Origin: Clostridia bacterium
GTDB lineage: Bacteria; Bacillota; Clostridia; Oscillospirales; CAG-272
Direction: 5' to 3'
NCBI GenBank assembly: GCA_017399305.1
Contig: JAFQDK010000005.1
Location: forward strand, 18,791 to 82,790
Length of the DNA stretch: 64,000 nucleotides
The position numbers and the translations under genes were made by a program. The notes beneath the pieces were generated by a model. That model saw only the letters and a list, made by a program, of their open reading frames with translations. It was not told the DNA's origin and ran no database searches. Shown piece by piece: positions 25,925-34,973 of this stretch (position 1 is its first letter; each line of letters opens with the position of its first letter).

Positions 25925-28900
25925 ATGCATAAATCTACCAAATTTAACATTCGTTTGTTTGTGGCGGCGGTATTGACAATGGTTCTTCTCTGCGCGACGA
26001 TGCTCGTGGGTATCAACGCAGAAGAATGGGTCGAATACTACTATCTCAACGGCGATACCGGTGTTGATACCAACAGCGGTTATACTGCTGATGAAGCAGT
26101 CAAGACCATGACACGTGTCATGAACCTTGCAAAAGGTTCACGCGCAGACAAGGCGATTATCGTTGTAACTAACGCTTATAAGTTAGGTAGCGGTATTAAG
26201 GAAGTTGTTCATGAGATTCCTTTCGAAATCACTACCAACGACGGTCAGGTTGACTATGGAAAGACTGAAGGCGCAGGTCTTGTTTTCGGTACTACCAAAC
26301 GTTATTATTTCAATGGTGATACAACATTCAAGAATATTGATATCAAATATGATAACTCAATCGTTTTTGTAGGTCAGTATCACAATGTTGTATTTGATGA
26401 AGGCATTACTACAGGTCCTGTAGGCGAAAAGAACGCCGGTATCTATGTACTTGGCGGTTATCAGAGTCCGCTTGATGACTGTGTGAATGATCTTGACTCA
26501 CATATCACTATCAAGAGCGGTACATTCCAGTTTGTTATCGGTGGTTCCCGTCAGAAGGGTACCGGCGCAAAGGGTATTACCTTTACCGGTACACATTACA
26601 TCGACATCAGCGGTGGTACTATCGGCAAGGTATACGGCGGCTCGGTTTCTAACCAGATTTCTACTGCTGTTAATATTAATATTACCGGCGGTACTATCGG
26701 TGAGTTCTATACCGGCGGTGAAGTTACAAGACGTCTTGAAAAGGACGCAGTTGTTAACTTTGTCGGTGGCGAAATCGGTTCTGTAAACATTAATAATGTT
26801 GTCGGCTCTGCTCAGATTTATCTCCTTGGCACAAAGATTGGTTCTCTTACCACTTCATTTGCAAGCACCGAGATTGCAACAATGGAGCGCAAGGCTAATA
26901 AGGACGACGTTCTCTATTACGATGCAGCTTACTATACCAAAGAGCAGATTGAATCTTTCGGTACAGGATTTGAAAAAGTTGAGAATGTTTCCAAGGTGTT
27001 TGTAAAGAGTAACGGTAATGGTGATGGTTCTTCCGAAACTACTCCTGCATCTTTTGCAGACGGTTTTGCAACTGCTGCTAAAAATGAGAGTGTAATTGTT
27101 ATTCTCGATACTGTAACCGTTACTGATTTTGTTGCTCCTGAACACGACTCTAAGGTAGTTATCGAGGGCAAGACTGCGACAACTACTCTTAAGCTTGAAG
27201 GCAATGTTGTTCTCGGCGGCACAGTTGTTTTACGTGATATGCGTGTTTCCGGTGCTGCAACGATTGATGCAAGCAAGGGTAACTTTGTTGTTGAAAGTAC
27301 AGTCGGCGGTACAAATTCATTTAAGCTTATTGGTTCCGCAGAACTTTTTGCAGGTGAGTTTGCATCTGTAAGCGGTGCAGGCAAGCTTTATATCAACGGT
27401 GCAAAGGTTGGTTCTATCACCGGTGGCACCGAGGAACTTAATGTCGAGATTGCAAACGGCAGCGTTGGTACAATCAAGACAACCGATACATCTATTAAAA
27501 CTGTAAACATTTCTGTCAGCGGTGGTACTGTTGATAAGATTATCTTTAACAATGTAACAGAGGAGCTCTCATATCTCCTTTACGGCGGCGCAGTTAAGGC
27601 TTATGAAGTTGCCGGCAACAATGTTAAGGGCACACTCAAGATGGACACTGAAAAGTTCACCGCAGAGAGTCTTGGTGCAGCTGCAAACCTCTTTGAGATT
27701 GATAACACAGTTGTTTACTTCCTTAAGGATGGCGGTACCGGTAACGGTACAAGTGCAACTGCAGCAGGCAATAGCCTTGCAGACGCATTTGCTACAATCG
27801 GCGATAACGATGGCGTTGTAGTAGTTTGCGGTTCTTATGACATTCCCGTATTCTCTTCGACAGGTTCGGGCTTTATCGTTCCTGACCACAAGGGAGAAAT
27901 CCTTATCACATCTGTATACGAGGGTGTTGACTATCGTAAGACCGAGGGTGCATGCATCAATATTCTTCAGAACATTTACCTCGGCGGCGATGTAGTTATT
28001 GACGGCGTTAAACTTATTAGCAAGAAGAGCTACGGTGGTATTCTTGCTGCATATCACAACCTCACTATCGGTTACGATGTAGAGTGTGCTTATGGCGGTA
28101 GCGTTACTACATATCCTTGTGTAGTAGGCGGTACTTATCAGGTGGTTGAAAATGTCAGCGGTAATGTTACTGTAAACAGCGGTACATGGCAGAGAACACG
28201 TCTTGGTAACTCTACAGGTATTCCTGTGAACGCAGATCTTACCATGACAATCAATGGTGGTACGTTTGTAGAAAAGGTTATCCTTGGTACAACTACTTCT
28301 CATACAGGTGACCTTACCCTTGTTGTAAACGGCGGTACTTTCAAGGCAGGTATCGTAGGTGCATCTATGAACGGTGCTTATACTTACGAAGGTGATATGA
28401 GTATCGTTATCAACGGCGGTATAATTTACGGTAGAATTCTTCCTACAGACCTTAGCACCGGAACTCTTAACGGCACATATAACCTTACCATTACCGGCGG
28501 CAATCTCTCACATGTTCCCGATATTAAGGGTACTGAGGGCGTTAACGGCAATATGACAAGTACCCTTTATGTAGGTGAAAACTTTGATATGAACAAAGAG
28601 TTCACAGGTACACAGTCATTTACCAGCCTTGTAAGAAAGAGCCCCAACGGTGCAGACCCGTGGCTCTTCTACCACGATGGCTTCTATTACTATATTGCAA
28701 CTGCAGCAGGTCAGGGTCTCCAGCTTGTAAAGGCTGCTAACCTTGCTGACATCGTTGATACTCCCAGCGTACAGATTTATAAGCCTGCAAAGGGCAAAGA
28801 GTATTCATCTCACCTTTGGTCTCCTGAAATCCACTATTTTAGCGCAGAGGAAATCGGTGAAGAATACGAAGGTTGGTACTGCTTCCTCGGAAGCCAGCCT

Positions 28901-30316
28901 GACGACGCATGGCATGAAGTTAATGGCAAGGTTGATGACCCTGCAGGATTTGGCGAGCAGAGAGCATTTGTAATCAAGTGCCTTACCGATGATCTTACCG
29001 GTCCTTGGGGACATCCGATTACAGGTGAACCTAACGTTCCCCAGAAGATTCAGTTCCCCGATAGTGACTTCAACGTGAATGAGCTCACCGGCGGTTGTTC
29101 TGTAATTACTATTAATGGCGTTAAGTACATCACATTCATCAGCGAAGTTGGTAGAGAAACCAGCGGTACTGCTGATTACAACTTCTATCAGACTATCAAT
29201 ATTGCAAAGTTCACTAACCCCTGGACTATCGAGGGACAGCCTCAGGTTATTTGTAAGCCTGAGTATGACTGGGAAAAGGGCGGTTCCGAAAACGGAATTC
29301 ACCCGCAGGTAGTTGAAGGTGCGACAGCAGTTTACGGTCCTGAAGGTGAAGTATTTATCATCTACTCCGGTTCAGGTTATTGGACTGCTAAGTATCAGCT
29401 CGGTCAGCTTAAGTACATTGGCGGACCTAACGGTGATCCCACTGATATTAAGTGCTGGGAAAAGAAACCCGAATCTATCTTCTCACAATCTTCACAGCTT
29501 ACAGGTTGCGGTCACGCATCTTATGTAACCGATACCGACGGTCAGGGCTGGATCTGCTACCATGCATATCCTAAGGGAGACGGAAATCGTTATGCTTACA
29601 TCGAACCTTACTTTGTTGAAAATGGCAATGTAATTATCGGTGACAGAAGCGGTCATCCTGCAGATGTAGCAACTGTTTACACAACCAAGATCAATCCTCT
29701 TCCTGTTGCAGAGAGAATCAGCGGCTTCGACAAGACCGAGACAAAGAAGGATGTGTTCTCTGCAGCACGTAAGTATGAGAATAACTTTACAGATGTAACT
29801 GATGCACATTGGTTTGCATCATATGTAAAGAATGCTTACGAGCTTAAGCTTGCAAACGGTACTTCTGCAACTAAGTTCTCTCCTGATAACACATTTACAG
29901 TAGCACAGGCACTTACCGCAGCGGCTAATATACACACTGTATATTACGGAACTTCTGTTCGTGCGGCGGCGCAGGGCGAGGCATGGTATGTACCTTATGT
30001 TGAATACTGTGTACAGAATGGTATTATTACCGACGGTCAGTTTGCAGATGTAAATGCAAATATCACTAGAGGTGATATGGCGGCGGTATTTGCAAACATT
30101 CTTCCTGATAGCGAGTACGGTGCAGTTCGCGAAGGTTCTAATCCTGACGTAACAAGCGATATGTCTTGCTATGCAGGTGTTCTCAAGCTTTACCGTGCAG
30201 GTATAGTTGGTGGCGACAGTGGCACAGGCAACTATCGTCCTAATGACTTTATCAAGCGCAGTGAGGCATGCGTAATCTTCACTCGTATTGCAATGAAGGG
30301 CGCACGCGCATTCTAA
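25925..30316 (+). CDS. Surface-anchored GH43-type protein with two beta-helix-like modules and three SLH domains
   Basis: It encodes 1463 residues with a signal peptide (about 1-33) and RBS GGAGAGG. It has the same architecture as gene 16913: beta-helix-like region (about 34-345), a linking beta region, a second beta-helix-like module (about 605-895), GH43 propeller (about 900-1285) and three SLH domains (about 1287-1463). Candidate catalytic residues are Asp911 (ADPW) and Glu1131 (VVEG), with conserved Glu968 (WSPEIHYF); CGHASYV and CYHAY are kept. Low-divergence blocks with 16913 occur in the propeller and SLH parts. It probably displays an exo-acting arabinofuranosidase-like enzyme on the surface; the linkage attacked is unknown. 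Confidence 0.85.
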   Translation: MHKSTKFNIRLFVAAVLTMVLLCATMLVGINAEEWVEYYYLNGDTGVDTNSGYTADEAVKTMTRVMNLAKGSRADKAIIVVTNAYKLGSGIKEVVHEIPFEITTNDGQVDYGKTEGAGLVFGTTKRYYFNGDTTFKNIDIKYDNSIVFVGQYHNVVFDEGITTGPVGEKNAGIYVLGGYQSPLDDCVNDLDSHITIKSGTFQFVIGGSRQKGTGAKGITFTGTHYIDISGGTIGKVYGGSVSNQISTAVNINITGGTIGEFYTGGEVTRRLEKDAVVNFVGGEIGSVNINNVVGSAQIYLLGTKIGSLTTSFASTEIATMERKANKDDVLYYDAAYYTKEQIESFGTGFEKVENVSKVFVKSNGNGDGSSETTPASFADGFATAAKNESVIVILDTVTVTDFVAPEHDSKVVIEGKTATTTLKLEGNVVLGGTVVLRDMRVSGAATIDASKGNFVVESTVGGTNSFKLIGSAELFAGEFASVSGAGKLYINGAKVGSITGGTEELNVEIANGSVGTIKTTDTSIKTVNISVSGGTVDKIIFNNVTEELSYLLYGGAVKAYEVAGNNVKGTLKMDTEKFTAESLGAAANLFEIDNTVVYFLKDGGTGNGTSATAAGNSLADAFATIGDNDGVVVVCGSYDIPVFSSTGSGFIVPDHKGEILITSVYEGVDYRKTEGACINILQNIYLGGDVVIDGVKLISKKSYGGILAAYHNLTIGYDVECAYGGSVTTYPCVVGGTYQVVENVSGNVTVNSGTWQRTRLGNSTGIPVNADLTMTINGGTFVEKVILGTTTSHTGDLTLVVNGGTFKAGIVGASMNGAYTYEGDMSIVINGGIIYGRILPTDLSTGTLNGTYNLTITGGNLSHVPDIKGTEGVNGNMTSTLYVGENFDMNKEFTGTQSFTSLVRKSPNGADPWLFYHDGFYYYIATAAGQGLQLVKAANLADIVDTPSVQIYKPAKGKEYSSHLWSPEIHYFSAEEIGEEYEGWYCFLGSQPDDAWHEVNGKVDDPAGFGEQRAFVIKCLTDDLTGPWGHPITGEPNVPQKIQFPDSDFNVNELTGGCSVITINGVKYITFISEVGRETSGTADYNFYQTINIAKFTNPWTIEGQPQVICKPEYDWEKGGSENGIHPQVVEGATAVYGPEGEVFIIYSGSGYWTAKYQLGQLKYIGGPNGDPTDIKCWEKKPESIFSQSSQLTGCGHASYVTDTDGQGWICYHAYPKGDGNRYAYIEPYFVENGNVIIGDRSGHPADVATVYTTKINPLPVAERISGFDKTETKKDVFSAARKYENNFTDVTDAHWFASYVKNAYELKLANGTSATKFSPDNTFTVAQALTAAANIHTVYYGTSVRAAAQGEAWYVPYVEYCVQNGIITDGQFADVNANITRGDMAAVFANILPDSEYGAVREGSNPDVTSDMSCYAGVLKLYRAGIVGGDSGTGNYRPNDFIKRSEACVIFTRIAMKGARAF
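29504..29551 (+). repeat. 48-bp block identical to 20378-20425
   Basis: Second copy of the block shared by the two SLH-GH43 genes. Confidence 0.9.
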
Positions 30317-30323
30317 TAAAATA

Positions 30324-30354
30324 ACAAAAAGACGGCGAGAGCCGTCTTTTTGTT
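30324..30354 (+). terminator. Rho-independent terminator
   Basis: AAAAAGACGGC-GAGA-GCCGTCTTTTT. The stem sequence is reused by the next terminator at 32408 with a different loop. Confidence 0.9.
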
Positions 30355-30447
30355 TCATTTTTTAAACAGAATGTATACCATTTAACATTTAAAATAATAT
30401 GATAATGCGATACAATATAAATATATAGCAAATACGAGGTGAAAACT

Positions 30448-32406
30448 ATGTTGCTTAATGCCGGACGTTTAAACTTCAGAATTGACGGAAACGGACAAGA
30501 CGCCCGCTTTTTTATCACTGGGAAAGAAGACAAAGCAGCTGTAGGTTCTGATTTTTTCAGACTTATTTTGGATGACGGTCTTCGCACTGAAATCCCTGTT
30601 GTTTCGAGTATGCAAAAGGGAAACGTCACCGAAGAAAATGGAAAACTTATAATTACATATTCTAAGCTTGTTAGTGAGTATGGCGATGAGTATGACATAT
30701 CTTTTACCGTGACTGCTGAGATTGATAATGGTTTTATCAAGTTCACACCTTCGCTTACAAACAATACAAAGTTTACAAGAGTAAATGAGTGCATGTGTCC
30801 TCTTGCTGATTTTAACGAGCTTTTCGGCGATAAAGAAAAGGACGTTATCTATATGCCAAACGGCCTCGGTGAAAGAGTTGAGAACCCTTGGAAGTTTTTG
30901 AAAGGGCTTACACAGACGTGGTATTACCATGACGAGAGAGAAGTGTTCTGGCATCTTCATTATCCTAAGGCGACAATGAGCTGGTTCGGCGTAGAGTCGG
31001 ACGGACATTTCCTTTATGTAGGTAGACATGATGAAAAGGCGAGAGCGTGCTTCCTTACGGTAAAACAGCGTATTTACTCTGATCCGCTCAATATGATGGT
31101 CGGCGTTAACAATATGCCTATGGCCCGTCCGGGCGAAAGCTTTGAACTTTCATCTACTGTTATCGGTATACTTGACGGTGACTGGAGAAGCGGTGCGGAC
31201 GTATATCGAGCATGGGCAGATAAGACGTTTTATACTGTTTCCAAAAAAGAAAAGTGGGTAAAAGAACTCACAGGCTGGCAGCGCATTATTATGCGTTCAC
31301 AGTACGGCGAGGATTACTATAAAGCATCCGACCTTCCAAGAGTGTACGAGGAAGGTGCCAAGCGTGGAGTACATACTATTTTCCTCTTTGCATGGTGGAA
31401 AGAGGGAATGGACCGTAACTATCCTGTATACACCGAACCTTACGAAGGCGCATGGGACGAGCTCCGTGAAAACATTCATAAGGTGCAAGAGATGGGTGGC
31501 AGAATCATTCTTGAATGCAACTGTCACTTTATGGACCCACAGATAGACTACTATAAAAAGTTTGGTAAGGAAGTTGCAATTGTTGATATTAACGGTAACG
31601 AATACCGTCAATCATTTGTATATCCCGGCAGAGGAGAGTTCAGAGCTACATACGGTGCTGTTCAGTTTCCCCTTTGTTGTACAGGTTCCGAGAGATGGAG
31701 AAATCAAGTGCTTTCTCAGCTTGAACTTCTTAATTCCTTCGATGCTGACTGCCTTTTTACCGATTGCTATTGCGTAGCTCCTGTTCAGCCTTGCTTTAAT
31801 AATAAGCATGACCACGGTAACCGTGTTGATGAGGAATGGACTTGGAAGCGTGATTTTTTTGAAAAAGCCGCTGCATATTGTAAAAAGGAAAACAAGGTGC
31901 TTGCAGGCGAGATCGTCTGTGACGTTGCAGCGCCTTATACACAGTTTATCCATGGCGGTCTCAATAATTCAAATTGTGATGTAAAGAGCCGTCAGTTCCC
32001 GACACTTTTCCGCTATACCTTCCCTGAGGTTGTTACAACTGCAAGAGGTATAAGAGACAGCGAGGCATCATCGCGCAAAAATATGAAATTCTCACTTGTA
32101 ATGGGACTTCGCCTTGATGCAGAACTTTATGTTTGCCGCCGTGACATTGGATGTGATGCAGGCTATTCCGAAATGATTGCATTCCACACCGAACACCTTG
32201 ATAAATACGGGGATTTCTACTACTATGGTAAATTTACCGTAACCGATACACGTCCTATACCTAACTGTATCAAGCGCGCCGAGTATCTTAATAGTGACGG
32301 AACGAAACTTCTCCGCGTACTTTATAACTCCTCCGATACCGCACAGGATTATTACGGTTTGACCCTTGCTCCCGATGAAATAAGATATGATATTCAGAAT
32401 ATCTAA
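30448..32406 (+). CDS. DUF6259-like cytoplasmic protein, probable TIM-barrel glycosidase
   Basis: Start ATG 30448 lies after GAGGTG; GTG 30439 is in frame but part of the RBS. The 652 residues lack a signal peptide or membrane segment. The N-terminal 260 residues are beta-rich; the middle (about 275-560) looks like a TIM barrel with TIFLFAWWKEGMD, GGRIILECNCHF and FDADCLFTDCYC, followed by a C-terminal beta domain. The TD in LFTD and the E in AGEIVCD are candidate catalytic acids by analogy with GH36/GH27-like barrels. I associate it with DUF6259-type proteins found in polysaccharide loci; its activity is not established. It sits between two GH43 genes with its own terminator. Confidence 0.65.
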   Translation: MLLNAGRLNFRIDGNGQDARFFITGKEDKAAVGSDFFRLILDDGLRTEIPVVSSMQKGNVTEENGKLIITYSKLVSEYGDEYDISFTVTAEIDNGFIKFTPSLTNNTKFTRVNECMCPLADFNELFGDKEKDVIYMPNGLGERVENPWKFLKGLTQTWYYHDEREVFWHLHYPKATMSWFGVESDGHFLYVGRHDEKARACFLTVKQRIYSDPLNMMVGVNNMPMARPGESFELSSTVIGILDGDWRSGADVYRAWADKTFYTVSKKEKWVKELTGWQRIIMRSQYGEDYYKASDLPRVYEEGAKRGVHTIFLFAWWKEGMDRNYPVYTEPYEGAWDELRENIHKVQEMGGRIILECNCHFMDPQIDYYKKFGKEVAIVDINGNEYRQSFVYPGRGEFRATYGAVQFPLCCTGSERWRNQVLSQLELLNSFDADCLFTDCYCVAPVQPCFNNKHDHGNRVDEEWTWKRDFFEKAAAYCKKENKVLAGEIVCDVAAPYTQFIHGGLNNSNCDVKSRQFPTLFRYTFPEVVTTARGIRDSEASSRKNMKFSLVMGLRLDAELYVCRRDIGCDAGYSEMIAFHTEHLDKYGDFYYYGKFTVTDTRPIPNCIKRAEYLNSDGTKLLRVLYNSSDTAQDYYGLTLAPDEIRYDIQNI

Positions 32407-32407
32407 C

Positions 32408-32435
32408 AAAAAGACGGCTTCTGCCGTCTTTTTTG
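32408..32435 (+). terminator. Rho-independent terminator
   Basis: AAAAAGACGGC-TTCT-GCCGTCTTTTTT; same stem as the terminator at 30324. Confidence 0.9.
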
Positions 32436-32466
32436 ATTTTTGCAATGTATAATGTATTTTTTTGTA

Positions 32467-32495
32467 TTGTAAAATATCGGTATACTTGATATAAT
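32467..32495 (+). promoter_or_regulatory. Promoter of GH43-like gene 32526
   Basis: TTGTAA (32467-32472), a 17-bp spacer and extended -10 TGA-TATAAT (-10 at 32490-32495). The -35 is embedded in TTTTTTTGTATTG, a 13-mer also found at the -35 of gene 36064. Confidence 0.7.
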
Positions 32496-32525
32496 TGAAA
32501 TGTTAATAATATTTGAGGTGGTAAT

Positions 32526-34928
32526 ATGAAACGTATAAATGCAATAATAATTTGCTTGCTCGTGTGCCTTTTGTCTTTTGCTACATATGCTGCAGAAGGT
32601 GATGCATACTATCTTTGCGACAGCGGTACAGGCGATGGTTCAACTGCGGCAAAGGCAGGCGGAAGCCTTGCCGATGCATATAACGCACTACTTGACGGCG
32701 GTACTATTGTAGTATGCGGTCCGTATACGATTTCTGAGTCTTTTACAAGCATTGCCCATACCGGTAAAATCACCATTACAAGTGTCTACGGCGGCGTTGA
32801 TTATCGCACAAAGAGTAATGCTGCGCTGATATTCGGTAACAACATGTATTGTGGCGGCGAAACGGAATTCTGCAATATTGTGCTTAACAGCTCAACATAT
32901 TATCCGGCAATTTATGCATATAACTATTCGCTTACCCTCGGTAACGGTATCGAATGCGGCAGAGTAAACGGCTCTGAGCAGAATGTTTCTGTTATGGGCG
33001 GCGGCAGAGGCGCATATAAAAATAAATCCACCAATGTTACAATCAACAGCGGTAAATGGCAGAGAGTTCGCGGCGGTACTGCTGCAGGCGGTAGCGAGAA
33101 CTACGTCGTTAACCTCACTATTAACGGCGGTGAGTTTATTGAGAAGGTAACCCTTGGTTCCTCCGCATCGCACGGCGGTGACATTTACGCAACCATTAAT
33201 GGCGGTACATTCTATCAGGGACTTGTAGGTGCAACTCTTTCGGCAGATACAGATTATTTTTATTCCAACGTTTATCTCAATATCAATGGCGGTACCTTTT
33301 ACGCAAAACTCAGCCTTGCGGCAAATAGCGTAGGTGTATATTCCGGCAGTTTTAACGTTTCAATTACCGGCGGTGAGTTCGCTCACCTTGTAGACTTTGA
33401 GGGAACATCTCACCTTGGCGGCAGCATGACCTCGATTCTTGACGGTACTATCAATTTTGGCGCACCCGAAACCGGCACGTATACGTTTACAAATCCGGTG
33501 CGTAATGACGGTGCAGACCCGTGGCTCTTCTATCACGACGGTTATTACTACTATACATCCACTACGAGCACATCGGCTGTAAAACTCACTAAGGTTACCA
33601 ATATCGGTGACCTTATGCGTTCAAACGGAACTACTATTTACACTCCCGAAGAGGGAAAGGCTTGGTCAAACAGTACATGGTCGCCTACTATCCTTCACTA
33701 TACTGATGAAGAGGTTGGAGAGGGTAATGGCGGCTGGTATCTCTACTTTGGCGGCGAGGATGAAACCGACGTTACGGATGTAGGACACCGTATGTATGTT
33801 CTCAAATGTCTTGACGGCGACAATCTTTTGGGACGTTGGGGCAACCCCGTGACAGGCGAGGTCAACGTGCCTCAGCGTGTAAGCGCCCCAGATATCGAGG
33901 GCTTTGACGATGTATGGGCGGCAGGACAGGGTGACGTTCGTATCAATGGTAAACTTTATACTATCTATGTTACCGAAGAGGGAAGATATACCTCTGCTTT
34001 TCATCAGACAATAAATATTCTTCCCATGACAAATCCGTGGACTTTTGAAGGAACTCCAACAATCATATGTAAGCCTACATATGATTGGGAAATGCACGGA
34101 TACGGAAAAATTGATAATAATCTTTGGGCACCAAAGGTTGTTGAGGCTGTAACTCCTGTTTACGGTGATGACGGTTCGGTATTTCTTGTTTATTCTGGCT
34201 CTAACTATACAACCGATTACTACTGTCTCGGTCAGCTTAAGTTCAAGGGCGGCGACCCCATGGTTGCAAGCAATTGGCAGAAAAAATCCACACCTATTCT
34301 TTCGCAGGGTAACGGCGTAAGAGGTACAGGCTCTGCTTCTTATGTAGTGGATACAAGCGGACAGGGCTGGGTGTGCTACAATGCATATCTTGACAGTGAC
34401 GAAAGCCGCACCCGACATGCCATGGTTGAACCTTATACTGCAACATCTAAAGGTGTTGTGATCGGTGACGGCAGCGGTATTGCCGCTCCTGAAACCAAGG
34501 TTTACACCGCAGCGCTTAATCCCCTTTCTCTGGCTGATAAGGCAAGCGGATTTACCGCGCTCAGTGTTTATGGCGAAGTTGTGAACAAGCAGGCAAAGCT
34601 TACGTTTACTCCTGTTGAGGGCGCTACTGCATATCTCGTTCGCCGCGACGGTAGATTACTTGGTTCTACAACCGACCTTGAGTATACAGATACCGAAATG
34701 CCTCAGGGTATGCATACATACAAGATTGAAGCACTTGTAAGCGGCAAGATAATTTCAAACGATATTGTTCGTCTTGCAAACTATGACGGACTCGTTTACG
34801 GCGATATGGACAGCGACAGCGATATTGATGTTAAGGATGCACTTATCCTTCTTAAGGATATTATTGATGAAAAGAATACCGAAGCATCACTGCTCGATGT
34901 TATGAAGCTTATGAAGTGTATATTTTAA
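32526..34928 (+). CDS. Secreted beta-helix plus degenerate GH43-type protein with half-dockerin
   Basis: It encodes 800 residues with a signal peptide ending near ATYAA. One beta-helix-like module (about 22-315) is followed by a GH43-type propeller (about 320-690). Asp331 (ADPW) and Glu540 (VVEA) remain. However, the WSPE glutamate of all four sister proteins is Thr388 (WSPT), the GHxS histidine is Ser (GSASYV), and CYHA has become CYNA. A short FnIII-like domain (about 690-752; AYLVRRDGRLL) precedes a terminal segment with one dockerin calcium loop (GDMDSDSDID) and a second half with helix but no loop, ending KCIF. It is probably an impaired enzyme or a carbohydrate-binding propeller; activity would have to be shown. 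A terminator follows. Confidence 0.82.
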   Translation: MKRINAIIICLLVCLLSFATYAAEGDAYYLCDSGTGDGSTAAKAGGSLADAYNALLDGGTIVVCGPYTISESFTSIAHTGKITITSVYGGVDYRTKSNAALIFGNNMYCGGETEFCNIVLNSSTYYPAIYAYNYSLTLGNGIECGRVNGSEQNVSVMGGGRGAYKNKSTNVTINSGKWQRVRGGTAAGGSENYVVNLTINGGEFIEKVTLGSSASHGGDIYATINGGTFYQGLVGATLSADTDYFYSNVYLNINGGTFYAKLSLAANSVGVYSGSFNVSITGGEFAHLVDFEGTSHLGGSMTSILDGTINFGAPETGTYTFTNPVRNDGADPWLFYHDGYYYYTSTTSTSAVKLTKVTNIGDLMRSNGTTIYTPEEGKAWSNSTWSPTILHYTDEEVGEGNGGWYLYFGGEDETDVTDVGHRMYVLKCLDGDNLLGRWGNPVTGEVNVPQRVSAPDIEGFDDVWAAGQGDVRINGKLYTIYVTEEGRYTSAFHQTINILPMTNPWTFEGTPTIICKPTYDWEMHGYGKIDNNLWAPKVVEAVTPVYGDDGSVFLVYSGSNYTTDYYCLGQLKFKGGDPMVASNWQKKSTPILSQGNGVRGTGSASYVVDTSGQGWVCYNAYLDSDESRTRHAMVEPYTATSKGVVIGDGSGIAAPETKVYTAALNPLSLADKASGFTALSVYGEVVNKQAKLTFTPVEGATAYLVRRDGRLLGSTTDLEYTDTEMPQGMHTYKIEALVSGKIISNDIVRLANYDGLVYGDMDSDSDIDVKDALILLKDIIDEKNTEASLLDVMKLMKCIF

Positions 34929-34931
34929 AAC

Positions 34932-34970
34932 AAAACCCGAACAAAAGAAAACTCTTTTGTTCGGGTTTTA
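34932..34970. terminator. Bidirectional terminator
   Basis: A 16-bp stem AAAACCCGAACAAAAG / CTTTTGTTCGGGTTTT lies between gene 32526 (+) and the PrsW gene (-). Confidence 0.9.
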
Positions 34971-34973
34971 ATA

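Noticed and set aside
27569-28303. A 244-codon reverse frame opposite the second SLH-GH43 gene
   Set aside because: Cys/Thr/Asn-rich antisense translation of the repetitive beta-helix codons, no RBS.
16913-30316. Repetitive GGT/ACC-rich DNA considered as a CRISPR or satellite array
   Set aside because: The periodicity is of coding origin (INGGT turns of beta-helix proteins) and has no constant repeat-spacer layout.
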